The translations under genes and the position numbers were made by a program. A stretch of 36,814 nucleotides of DNA from Pelargonium cotyledonis (lineage: Eukaryota > Streptophyta > Magnoliopsida > Geraniales > Geraniaceae): positions 1 to 36,814 of the forward strand of contig JAYMTA010000154.1 of NCBI GenBank assembly GCA_036897625.1, given 5' to 3'. Shown piece after piece: positions 13,501 to 24,090 of this stretch (its first letter is position 1; each line of letters opens with the position of its first letter). The notes under the pieces were generated by a model. It saw nothing but the letters and a program-made list of their open reading frames with translations, searched no databases and was not told the origin of the DNA.

Positions 13501-16500
13501 ATCTTGTCAGGATGCCAAAGTAAACATCCTTAAATGGGAACCTTTATATATAGTGCATCTGTCATGGGTTTATTTAAATATATTTATCATAGCCTTGATG
13601 CAAATAAAACAGAAATGCCAAAGCATTACATATATCATATATGTCACTAGACTTCTGTGGTCAGTAAGCGTCAAATCTTACAACTTAATCAAGGAAAATT
13701 GATTTAAGTTTTCATCTAGTGACACCATTTTGTAGATAAAACATTTTTGCATGAATATTTTATTCCATCTAATAAGTGTTCTATGTCAGTTCTCTATTAT
13801 ATACCATATAATAATTCTGAAAACTGCCTCCACGTTGGAAAAAGCGTGCGACTGCAAATGCAAGGTCTTCAACAGGTCTGTGAGGCAACCTTCCACCCCA
13901 TGATGCAAACCTTCAAAACAAATCCCAGGATGAACATATTGCTCGCAAGTTTGACAACGAATTAAAATTGTCAAAAGGGCGACCTGAAATAAGTAGAACA
14001 CCTAGAGATGATAACATTATTAATGAGTCGATAAAAAATATAATATGTTTCTTCAGTGGTATACATAAAAGAAGCAGGCCCCTGGCCAAATTAACATTTA
14101 AATTAATGCCATTAGCTAATACTTACTAGTTTGTGATAAAAAAAAATAAAAAAATTGATAGTACCAAACTTAATGTGAGTTGTCTAAGTAGGCAAGAGCT
14201 GGTTCAAATAGAAAAATCTTCGGGAGCAATACCAGAAGAATACTACAGATTTACCAAAATACAGGTTGCAACACATGGAGTATGGATGTTTATTGCCTCA
14301 GCTAAGAGCAATTTATAATTAACTAGAGAGAGAAATAGAAATGAATATAACAAGGTTGTAGGATAACATATTTCCATAGAACTTTTCATTGTATCTAAAG
14401 TAGAAAAGTTATACTGATGCTAAAGAATATATGGAAAAATTACAACAACATACTAAGAATAAAAAAATTCAAAAAGAAAATATTCCCCAAAAAAGGCTCT
14501 TAGGTAACACCTTTCCTTGTTAAGTTCCACCATGCTCCTAATTAGTTACTACTTCATAGGGTACCACTTAGGGTGCTTAAATATGAGAAGGTGGTATGTA
14601 ACAGGTTTTTCTGGTCTGTTTTGGATTTTTTTAATTATAAATATTAGTACTTGTTTTTAGAGTTCTCCCCCAAAAAAAATCAAATACAAAATGTGCTAGT
14701 AATAATGTGAACTTTTTTTCCTTCAATAAATGCCTCTTTCTTTCGGAGTTCATTTTTATTTTTTATGATTTTAAGCTTCATTCAACAATTGTACTAACCA
14801 ACATTCTATGCCAATAACTGTTTAGCATATATAATTGTATAATTACCTAACTATATGGTTCACTCTGCCATCAAATGTCTTAATTCCTGACAGCCAGAAA
14901 GATGGATACACTACAAACAGGTATGTGCGCTTTAAATAATAAACAATATATACGTCTGCTGATAAAATAACAAACAATATATAAGTCGAACTTGCAATTA
15001 GGATTCAAAAAAGGCAATAAGCGAGAGAGAGAGGAAGAGAGAAAATCTGACTCATATAGAAACCAGTACCAGAATGTAGATAATAAAGAGACTTATCGAT
15101 ATAAAATGACAAAACAAACTTGAAAGTTAGATGGATGTTCCAAGAACTTGACTATTATGAATCACTCGAGTAATACTAAAATATAAGAGAATTTAATGCA
15201 CATGCCAAAAAAAGAAAAGAGAGTTTCTTCCATATGCTCAAGGAAATAAATTTTGGGTGAATTAGTTACGTAACTTCATAATCTTCTTGGAGAAGTTCAC
15301 TATGTACTGTTAAGATTGCTTTCATGGTAGTTTTGTAACAGGGGTGCCCGCTTAGGAAACAGTTTTCCGTTACTCACTCTAACTAACCCTCTCTGAGACA
15401 TGATTCAATTTATTTTGAATACTTTCAATTAGCAAGTAAATGGTTAAAGCAAAAATTGTTTACTTATTCAAACTCTTTAACACTTCAAACTCCCTAAAGT
15501 TACAAACCCTAATACATACAGACAAAAAAAAAATTACAGATTGAATGTGCTAAATATACCCCACAAGACAGAAGGCATTTTCATGATTCATACCATCCAT
15601 CCCAATTTTCTGTCCAAAGTATTGGCTTGTTATTGGAATTAGGCCTGAAACCATCACAGTAGAATCCATTGCAAGCATCTATCTGCAAAAGGAGATTAAA
15701 ATAAAAAGGAAAGGAATTATAAAAGGACATGATATTTCAAGATTTAGTATCGCAAAGCAGCTTTGCACGTTAAAACTGTTTTTGAATTTCAAATTCCATT
15801 GCCATTTAGCTCCTAGATGTAAACAGTTAAAGTTACTATATACTCATCGCTGAGCAATTTGAAATTTTAATGGAAAAACATGAACAGAAGGTAGAGATAT
15901 TACAATATCATCTGGAGCATCATCTTCTTGGCACATGACCCATGGAACCCCAGCACCAAGACTTAGAGCCATTCTAGCAGCCCATTTAACATAATCCTTT
16001 CCTCTCTGGCCATACGATCGTTCAATGTTTCCATATTCATTCTCAATCTGATCAATTTCATTTTCAGTCGTCACTTTCACACATCATTATTTGTATAATT
16101 CAAAGAGCATACAACCACATTAGAGAAAATCCACAGTAACCAAACTAAAGTCTCATAGCTAAAAAGTACAGACGAACAGTGACTATATTTTTTACCTACA
16201 AGCATGTTAAACCAACAGCTGACCACAAGACATCTAAATGTCACATTTTGGATTTGGTTTCTAGATGGAACCAAAATCAGAAAGAGTGGTTCTCATTCTA
16301 GTGCTTTAGTGTGCATGGAGCCAATAGGGAATCAAAGTGAAATATATCCTGGCTGCATTAGAATGAAGAAAAAGATTTCACACAAATGCGGACCATGGTC
16401 TAAATACTTCTAGAGCTTTGAAGAGATGGTTGTAGACAGTAGTGTCTCTGATTTTGTACATGTAATGCTAGTAGACATGGGAACATTGGAGAATAACTCG

Positions 16501-19500
16501 CCTACAATAAGGGATAGCACCTCATGGTAGGACTTAAAGCAAGCATGTTTTAGATTGGGATTCCATATTATCACTACACAGTAGATCTTACCAAAGTGTA
16601 CCACAAGGATTGTCCTTGGTGTTTGAGACCATACCACATCAAATACTAGTCGGGTCTCCTCTACCTCATAGGCTTTTAGATCAGAAATCAACAATTATTA
16701 GAGCAGTTTTGATTCTATGCCCTTGCTCAGTTATGTTGTCCTCCCTGGTTATTCTTGTTCATGTGTACAGCTGATGGAGCAATCCAGCTGGTGGAGCGGT
16801 CCAGTTCTTTGCTAAAACCAGTTACTGGTGCTGAATGGCCAAAACCAGTTGGACTGGTCAACTTTTTATATGGTGATGTTGCACCAATATGGCCAGCCAA
16901 CTGGACCGGTCACCTGCTGTTACCAAACCAACTAGACCTCCCGGTCCATTATTTAAATATTACGTTAAAGTATCTCACACAGGTTGGGTTGGTGTTTGAG
17001 ACAGCTTTATATGCAGTTGGAGCCCTTGATCCTTTTAGATTCAAAACTAAATAGATCATTTCTAAATAATTTAGCTTTTGTTCAATATTCCAACCTAAAA
17101 CAGATCTCAGCTAAATAAGTCAGTCCATAATCAATCTAGTTATCTACATAATGCTCAAATAGTTATAGAACTATTAAGTTATCTTTTAACCTGTAACATG
17201 ATGATAGGACCACCTTGCCAAGAAAAGAGCATTTCCTCTCGCATCAGATCCACTATCATTTTCACGAACCGTTGCATCTCCTCCTGAAAAAGAATGATGT
17301 TTTGTACGGAGTAACAATAACCATGAATGCAGATTCAAGTTGAACAATGTGCAGATAGCAGCTGCCTGATACGTTAACTTATTAACATGGTTAACAATAT
17401 CACATGAACACTACCTAATAACTAAGCAAGAATCTTGCAATGAATGTGATCTAAGGCAGATCCCAAATCCCAAAGAACTACCATAAGTGAAAAATAAATG
17501 AACGAGAAATACATATTTCCCTCATAGAAATCAAGAGATAAAAATGAAATGTATTCCAGAACTAAGAAGCAGGAAACGTGAATGTGCATGTATAGATGTT
17601 AATAGGCTCTCGCTTACCTTGAAAGGTGCATTATCAGTCCGAAATTCTATGCCAGGCACATCACGCAACCAAACTGGGAAGCCCCTGAAAGATTGTCAGT
17701 CTGTATCAGATCTACACAAAACCTTGTTGACCATTACAATTGTCTGGTGAATACGCAACTTAAAGAAACTATGAAACTTCTCCTAAAGCACCTGGAGATG
17801 CTCTAAATGAAACACTTCTGGCATTGTGATAAAATGAAAGGTGATTTTCTTTCATAGATGGAGTTGTGTATAGAGAAAAAAAGTCGTAAAATCTAAATGA
17901 GAAAGGAGGTCAGACCCAAAATTCCACTCAGCACAGACATAAGGACCTATACGAAGATGGAGATAGAGTCCACTAGAGCCCACAAGCTTCACAAATTTGA
18001 CGATGTCATATCTCCCTTCAAAATTAAACTGAACAAACAGTTCGGTGAAAAAAAAATCCAATATACTAGTGGAGGAAAAAGATCCTGCACAGGACACCCA
18101 CACTTCTGCCTCACCTGTCCTCTAACTGGCTCATGCCCGTTCCAAAAAACATAAGTTTGGATCACATCTGCCCCACCTTCCTTGCTTTTTGAAATCAGAT
18201 CAGGCCACATCTGACCTTGTATTTAAGACATAAGACATCCAATCAAATGAGTCAAAATACAATCTTGGTGGGGGGAAAAGCTGGCCAACAAGCAATAATT
18301 TATATACATTCCATAAGAATAATATTGTGAAAAGGTTTAAAGATGAAACGGGAAAAACGAAAAGGAAATGCAAAGAGAGGAACAGGAGGAATACACGGAT
18401 TTATGGGGGTAATAATGATTACAGGACAGCAACTGGAAATACAATTAACAAACTCCAAGGTTGTAATATGCTGCTGGTAGATATTGTCTTAGTTGATGAG
18501 AGAAACATTAGAATCAAATATTCAAATGGGTTTAGATTAAGAGAGCTATAATTGAATTTATGGAATGTAATTACAGCAAAAATAGGGGAAGTGTATGTTC
18601 AATTATGTTAGAAAATAATGACTGATCATTTTTTGTACCTTGTATCAATAATTCATAAGTTATTAAATAGGATGTTGCAAATAAAATTAGCCTAGGGTGA
18701 TTAAAGAGGAGTACAATAAAACCAAACGGAATGTTTAGGGTTAGCTATAAGATTATATGTATTGTATGAAACTATGATAAGCAACATACATAGTAATTGT
18801 ATTGGAAGTTATAAACTAACAAATGATATCACTATTTTGCGAATTCACATTTGCTTACAATACTCCCTCCGTCCCAAAATAAGTCTCATGTTTCATTTAC
18901 ACTTTTGTCCCAAACAAGTGTTTTTTTTTAGGATGTTATGCATGAATTATCGATAGTATACCTGTAATAGGTTAGCTACTTTCCTTGAGTTTGAAACACT
19001 AACTAATTTCTCCTTTATTTTTCTCAAAATAGAAAGTATTGCACATATTTTGGGACGGAGGGATTAACAACTTTCACTAAACTTGAGGTCTTAAGTTCGA
19101 GCCTCTGGTTGTTGTTTACTCTTGCTTATAAAAAAATAAAAAATAAAAAATTTAACTGAAATTCAATTGGAAAGACAGCAAATAAACTACATAAACAGAT
19201 GAACCAAGCACAGTTAAGTAGGTATTTCCCTAATCCTCATAAATACCAATCAATCCTCTAAAACATCGAAATTGACTTCATGAATCTTCCCAGGGACAAA
19301 ATGACCATGAAAATAAGAGGAAGAAAAAAAAAATAAAAGAAGCCAAAATGAGCTGAATTTTTCATAGAGAACTGCTTCTTTGTACTAAGAATTAATCCAA
19401 CAGTAAACATCATCTACTTTACACTCAAATTTGACGTGATTTTCTCAGGAACCAAACAGACCAAAAGTCAAAACAGCCAAGAGCATGAGAAAAGCGAAGA

Positions 19501-19698
19501 GAGTACCTCGGGAGGAGCACGAGGGTAGTGGATACCGGCAGATATGAGCATCCGGCGGTGCCCGTCGATGACGAGTGCCCTGTGGTCGTAGCTGACATTG
19601 AAGGGCTTGAAGAACATGGCGCGCGAGCAGACAAACGACAAGTGAATCACCAGAAACAGATGGAGCCATTGCATCGAAGCTCTGCAACTCCCGATCAT
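7567..19698 (-). CDS. BGAL9: Beta-galactosidase, GH35 with C-terminal SUEL lectin domain (BGAL9-like), complete
   Basis: A secreted GH35 enzyme that removes terminal beta-D-galactose, probably from cell-wall polysaccharides or glycans. Exons (high to low): 19698-19507, 18210-18115, 18028-17916, 17684-17618, 17283-17191, 16047-15904, 15682-15594, 13910-13805, 13488-13401, 13221-13100, 12513-12313, 11573-11341, 10920-10805, 10468-10371, 10045-9935, 9148-9038, 8946-8738, 8575-8230, 7716-7567. All have GT-AG borders, keep frame and total 2685 nt (894 aa). Residues 9-26 form a hydrophobic signal peptide, and M9 (19674) is an alternative start. The GH35 barrel is at about 37-345, with [14 protein letters not shown] (acid/base E191) and WTENWDGW (nucleophile E260). 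Beta-sandwich domains follow. A Cys-rich SUEL lectin domain lies at about 800-879, then a short tail. The [11 protein letters not shown] motif and length fit BGAL9 (naming from recall). A CCAG just before the ATG may be the acceptor of a 5' UTR intron. Confidence 0.95.
10125..10348 (+). other. Codon-like open stretch inside a BGAL9-like intron
   Basis: Intron 14 (10046-10370) contains an A-run followed by a frame open from 10125 to a TAG at 10344-10346 on the opposite strand to the host gene. Its base composition is more balanced than neighbouring introns. There is no ATG near the start and no domain I recognise. The A-run beside it could be the poly-A tail of a minus-strand inserted copy, or chance. 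It may be a fragment of an inserted transposon or retrocopy. Confidence 0.2.
11190..11310. repeat. Short inverted-repeat remnant in a BGAL9-like intron
   Basis: The intron segment between coding exons 12 and 13 includes TTCCGTTAA (11278-11286) and its reverse complement TTAACGGAA (11295-11303), 8 nt apart. They lie inside a stretch with two similar phrases (CAACTACCATGAAC and TTAACTACCCTCATC). This style of sequence is common in plant MITE and Mutator-like remnants. The element ends could not be set. Confidence 0.3.
16560..17060. repeat. Probable transposon remnant in intron 5 of the BGAL9-like gene
   Basis: The 1.1-kb intron 16048-17190 contains a segment richer in GC than the flanking intron. 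It has repeated CCAGTT/AACTGG words and phrases such as AACTGGACCGGTCACC and TTGGACTGGTCAAC, giving many local inverted matches at 16775-16955. Sequence just before it (16600-16680) reads like a generic plant repeat on the minus strand. No coding region or clear terminal repeats were identified. Confidence 0.35.
18863..19064. mobile_element. Stowaway-type MITE in intron 1 of the BGAL9-like gene
   Basis: The left end reads CTCCCTCCGTCCCAAAATA. The right end carries its near-perfect inverse, ending TATTTTGGGACGGAGGGAT. The element is about 202 bp and flanked by TA on both sides (18861-18862 and 19065-19066). CTCCCTCCGTCCC termini with a TA target duplication are the hallmark of Stowaway MITEs, which are non-autonomous Tc1/mariner relatives. 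It has no coding capacity, as expected, and lies within the intron between the first two galactosidase coding exons. Confidence 0.9.
19067..19150 (+). repeat. SINE-like fragment next to the Stowaway MITE
   Basis: Directly after the MITE target site lies CACTAAACTTGAGGTC, then TTAAGTTCGAGCCTCTGG, a B-box-like word, ending in an A-rich tail at about 19128-19150. The phrase TTGAGGTC-n-GTTYGAGCC is shared with the fragment at 20862-20886, suggesting one SINE family. The 5' part, including any A box, is not obvious and may have been interrupted by the MITE. Confidence 0.35.
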
Positions 19699-20827
19699 TT
19701 CTGGAAAGTAGAATCAGCTCATCTGAATCGCAAAGAGGAGTGAAGTACAAGTAGCGACATCAGCATCATCGATAGACATAGACATGGGATGGTGACAGAG
19801 GAGCAGCAATCCGGTTCGGATCAGCTCGGGTTTTTCCTGAAAAATGGTCCACCCGATCCAGAAATCCACCCACACTAGCCTGCTAAAAGAGACCGATCTG
19901 ACTAAATTATGGGTCACTCGTTCATCATCAACACTTAAACAAAACAAAAATGAAACTACCATTTTGAGCCACAATTGCTAAAACATCATAAATAATCAAA
20001 ATGAAATCACTAAAATTATCTCCATCAGCGTGAATAATTAAGTTGAAGGCACTAGTCCTCCAATCCAGGCTGGAGATTGTGAACATCTTGCTATGACTGC
20101 ACTTGAAGTTTAGGGAGAAAACGTGGAAGGCTCTGCCAACCACCTCTCACCATCAACATGTGTGTCATTTGATTTGGAAACAAACTTGAATATTAATTTG
20201 ATAGCTCCAAGCATATCGCCGCCATCCAAGCCACTTTCTTTTTCTCTGCAACCGTCTTCAGTAATCCTACGCACACACTAATAAAAAACATATTGCGAAT
20301 CTACACCACCGCTCTGCAAACTTTAACAATACATTAACTTGCAATCAAATCAAAAGTTCGTTATCTAAACGATAAATATCTTAATTTGCTATCAAAGAAA
20401 TTAAGAGTTCGCTATCCAACGAGCAATGCCGCTTTATTATATGCAAACTTAAGAGATTGTCGTCGTTCTGTAAGATTGAGAGAATGCGAAGCCAATCAAG
20501 AATCCCAACCGACTTTCAAAATAGCAAAAAAGCTTTTCTATTGTTTTCAAATACCGTAATGCTTCCACTATTCTTTCTTATTATCATTATCGATACGAAA
20601 AAAACTCATATATTCATCTATTTAGTGATAAATTTGTTAGTGGTAGTAAAAATGAAACATGTACTTAGCACAAGACTTCTTTCTTGAACATTACAAATTG
20701 CACATGAATGCATGATCGGGCATTAAACTTTGTGGGCAACTATATTCACAAAATATTGCTAATAAGATGGTTTGATTCCATTGCAACTTATATGTACATA
20801 ACATGATGAAATGTGTTATTACCAATG

Positions 20828-20905
20828 CTTATTGAGCTAAGCGGTTTAACGGGTTGAATTCACTTTGAGGTCGTAGGTTTGAGCCATTAAAATAAAAAAA
20901 AATAT
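20828..20905 (+). repeat. SINE-like (tRNA-derived) fragment with A-rich tail
   Basis: TGAGCTAAGCGGTTTAACGGG resembles a pol III A box. About 35 nt later comes TCGTAGGTTTGAGCC, resembling a B box, and then an A-rich tail from about 20890. The A box, B box and poly-A order is that of a tRNA-derived SINE. Target-site duplications were not resolved. Confidence 0.45.
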
Positions 20906-22122
20906 TTTTTAAGTCAATTGTAACACCATGTTATACAAAGCAACAATCTTCTTAGGATATTATGTTCACGAACAACAATGTCAGTGCACTATAATTGTAG
21001 TTCACCTCTAATGGACGTATGAAAAGTTCAATGATTTTCGGCCCAAAAAGACAGTAGTCATGAACTGAGATTTTTGGCCAGCGCCCAAGCCCAATTCGTC
21101 TCGACAAGTACTGACCTAACTTAGTCTAATCTGGGGCGAGCCGAGTTGAGCGAACACATGTGTGTTTGACATGGTTTACCACCGTTAGAAGTCTAAGTGT
21201 GTTTAAACGCTAATTGGTTCCTCCATTTTCCTATTGTTGGATTCTAATTTAATACTTACATAACATAAATATAAATTGGTCTACTTAAACGTGGCTTATC
21301 TTATTAATATCATATATCATAACTAACTAATCATTAAATTTCATGCAAATTTAAAATTAGATAATTATTTAGAACGAATGGAATAATAAGTTACTTGATA
21401 CTCACTATTTTGTTTAGAGTTAGTTAGATCATGATCTCCAATTAAACAAATGTAGATGAAATTGTGGTTTTTAAGTGATTATAAGAAAATAATGCCATTC
21501 ATGAAGTACTATTTAAGCTCTAAAATCAAAATTCAAGAGTATCATATATTTCACGGTCTAATATTATAATGAATTTAACTATTACGTGACGCAATTTACT
21601 TGTACGACGATGATAAAGGAAAAACCTGATAAAGATCTTTAATACACATATACTCTTTCGAGGCAAATTGATGACGACGATGTCTTATATAAATTGAACA
21701 CCATAAATGTTCACATGTTTCGTATATACAGAAGCATACGTTATATTACAAAAGTATCATCGATCAAATCGCATGCGTCGTCACTAATAACGACAAGGTT
21801 CATTCACCTACTCCAAAAATTTGATGCATCTAGTAACTCAAATTCCATCTTTGCCCCAACCAAATTAGTATTTTCCATGTATAAGAAACAATAGAACTAT
21901 AGAAAAACAATAATTATTCAATTTATTTGGGAAAAGTTTGCACAATAATTGTCCCTGACCCGCTCACAAGTTGCTGACCCTAACCCACCACACAAGTGGT
22001 AACCCGATTACCCGACCCGTGAATGAAACAACAAACAGAAATGAAGCCAAACAACATGTTACACGTATTGCGGCCCTAACCAATTGGCTTCGACCCGACC
22101 CGAACCTTAACTATATGGACTC

Positions 22123-22128
22123 TATATA
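22123..22128 (+). promoter_or_regulatory. TATA-box-like motif of the RING finger gene
   Basis: TATATA in the context CTCTATATAGACC lies where AT-rich intergenic DNA gives way to a purine-rich leader. A start site 25-35 nt downstream would fall near 22150-22160. That would decide whether the first upstream ATG at 22155 is transcribed. Confidence 0.5.
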
Positions 22129-22154
22129 GACCCATCCATCCTCCGAGTCCCTAC

Positions 22155-22289
22155 ATGGAAGGAAAGAGCGGGAGAGAGAAGCTTGCAGAGAAGCGAAGAG
22201 GAAGAAGCGGAAAAGAACAGAAAATATTTAATTTTTCTGGGAATTGGAGAGAAAATTTGCTTATTACTTTGCACAGAAATATTTATTAG
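22155..22289 (+). CDS. Upstream reading frame 1 in the RING gene leader
   Basis: A 44-codon frame begins at ATG 22155 (MEGKSGREK...) and ends at TAG 22287-22289. It is basic and low in complexity, and matches no family I know. It lies in the presumed first, mostly non-coding exon, close to or upstream of the likely transcription start, so it may not be in the mRNA. If transcribed it would act as an uORF. Confidence 0.25.
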   Translation: MEGKSGREKLAEKRRGRSGKEQKIFNFSGNWRENLLITLHRNIY

Positions 22290-22358
22290 CAAACAGTCAA
22301 AAAGAGGAGAAAAAAGAGCAAATTGTTTCTTTTTTTAATACAATTTTTTGTATTAATT

Positions 22359-24090
22359 ATGGATTCAAAATCGATTTCTCAAATATGGAAGGAAGGAGAA
22401 GAGGTCGAGCTTTCCATTGATATTAAGGATCATTCTGGGTCTTCGTGTCTCGCCCTCATTTTCAATCTGGAGAGCAGTAGCAGAGACCCTCTTCAGTTAG
22501 GTCTCTCTACTCAGGTATGATATGATCTTGCTCTTTACTGTATCCTTACATATTTATATTGAATTTGGTTTCAGAATCACAGTTTTTTTTTATTATTGAG
22601 TTTTGATTTGGGTCCAAAAAATTTGTGTGTATAGTTTTTTTTGGGGATTGAGGGACATTTGATTTGATTTTGATGATCCATGATTAAATTCATATTAGAC
22701 CATGAATTTTATAATTATGCCTGAATTTTCTGTTGGTGGATTGATTGATTAGGGGAACCCAGTGACAAAAACTTGAATCAAAAGTAAAATCTTGAGCTGA
22801 ACATCTTGTATTTTTGTAAATTCTGAGGGAAATTCAGTTTGATTTACGCTTAAACAATGATTTGGGAATGATCAAAGAGTACTTAAGAGAGCGTGATGTA
22901 AGCTGTAGCTCGTGTTCAGATATTGTATGGTGCTGGTGAACTCATAATTGGTGAGCTAGGGCATTTTTCAAATAAGTTGGTGATGATCAAATGTAAGAAC
23001 AGCCAGCTTGGGCTTTTATTATACCCTTGAATCATGTTTGAAGTAGAATGGTGTGAGAGATGTCTTTTCTTTTGTTGTTTGCTTGTATTTATTTGCTTGA
23101 AAACATATCAGAACCGAAATTGAATGATTGAGATTTTTTCAGTCTGGTAGTTATGAGTTCTCTACTTTATTCTTGTAAAGAATGAATTTGAAATATTGAG
23201 AAGTATGCAGGGTGTAGTTCGAGTTCAAATATAGTTTGGTGCTGATCAATTCGGAAATGGCGAGCTTGTTCTGCATTTTAATAGCCCCGAACTATGTAAC
23301 GAGTGACAATGGCACGCCAAAACTGTTTTGTGTTGTTGCTTGGTTTTATTCATTTCCTTCTTCAAATAATTTAGTGATTTTCAATTCAGGGGTAGCAAGC
23401 TAGGGCATTTTTTTAAATGCCTGGGTTACGTTTGAAGTGAAAATGGCGTGCAGGAAGTGTTTTGTTTTGTGTTATGCATTTATTTATTTCCTGGAAAACA
23501 TGTTAGAACCAAAATGGAATTTATTGATATTTTCTGAGATCTGCAGTTATGATGTCTCTGCATTTGTTTGGTATTTACAGTAATAATTTCACTAGATCCC
23601 CACATTTATGGTTTTCTGTTTTTAGCGGTTTTCTGTGATACCATAATTTGTTTCATTAAAACGACGGAAATGACTAGTTAGATATTACGAGTACAACGTT
23701 ACAATAATATGTATATGGTAGCTGTAATCCAAACTGACGAGTTGGAATATAATTAGTTACTGGTCTCCATTGAAAATTTCCCTCTCTTATTTTTATGAAA
23801 AAACAGTGCTTTATCTAGTATAAATGCTCAAGTTTCGGGCTTGTTTAATAATTAGCCCCAGCAACTGGCTTGCTTTAAAAATTGTATACCTCTATCATAT
23901 TATGAGATACCTAAGGTTGAAATGTTTGATTGTTTTCTTTGTACATTTCCTTCAGAACCAAACAGGGAACTGAAAGAATTTGATTGTAGTATGGCTTTAC
24001 AGAATATGTGGCTCTATTACTAAACCATTATCATTGTGGATGTTTGTGGTGGGTAAAGTTTGAAGATCAATAATTCAGTTTGAAGCATGA
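22359..24090 (+). CDS. Upstream reading frame 2, spliced, overlapping the RING start codon
   Basis: An ATG at 22359 opens 52 codons (MDSKSISQIWKEGEE...) to a strong donor TCAG/GTATGA after 22514. If the intron ends at the ATTCAG acceptor 24077-24078, the frame continues TTT GAA GCA TGA and stops at 24088-24090. That TGA overlaps the RING ATG (24087-24089) as ATGA. The 55-aa product has normal-looking amino acid composition but no recognised domain. It could be a regulatory uORF, a real small protein, or part of another isoform if a different acceptor is used; the acceptor at about 23955 would also stop soon, after AACCAAACAGGGAAC. Confidence 0.4.
22890..23565 (+). repeat. Degenerate tandem repeat in the 5' intron of the RING gene
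   Basis: Three diverged copies of a roughly 200-280-bp unit lie head to tail, at about 22892-23165, 23195-23380 and 23388-23565. Shared landmarks are GTAGYTCGNGTTCANATA with TGGTGCTG (copies 1 and 2), AGCTAGGGCATTTTT (copies 1 and 3), and a GAAAACAT-n-AGAACC block followed by AGTTATGA (copies 1 and 3). Copy 2 keeps GGTGTAGTTCGAGTTCA and a CAAAACTGTTTTGTGTTGTTGCTTGG-like middle. The array sits in the 1.56-kb intron before the RING start codon. Confidence 0.6.

Larger units (their letters stand above)
19699..22154. other. Intergenic region between divergent BGAL9-like and RING genes
   Basis: About 2.4 kb without a supported gene. It should contain both promoters. It includes a SINE-like fragment (20828-20905), AT-rich DNA at 21240-21900, and a TATATA box-like motif at 22123-22128 just before the presumed RING-gene leader. 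Small reading frames here look random. Confidence 0.6.

Noticed and set aside
16204-17054. Possible genes in intron 5 of the BGAL9-like gene
   Set aside because: The frames lack domains, and the sequence has the repeated-word look of transposon remnants. Reported as a repeat only.
19425-19634. Alternative minus-strand frames at the first galactosidase exon
   Set aside because: The frame beginning at 19698 gives a signal peptide and the GH35 N-terminus. The others run across the donor without any family match.
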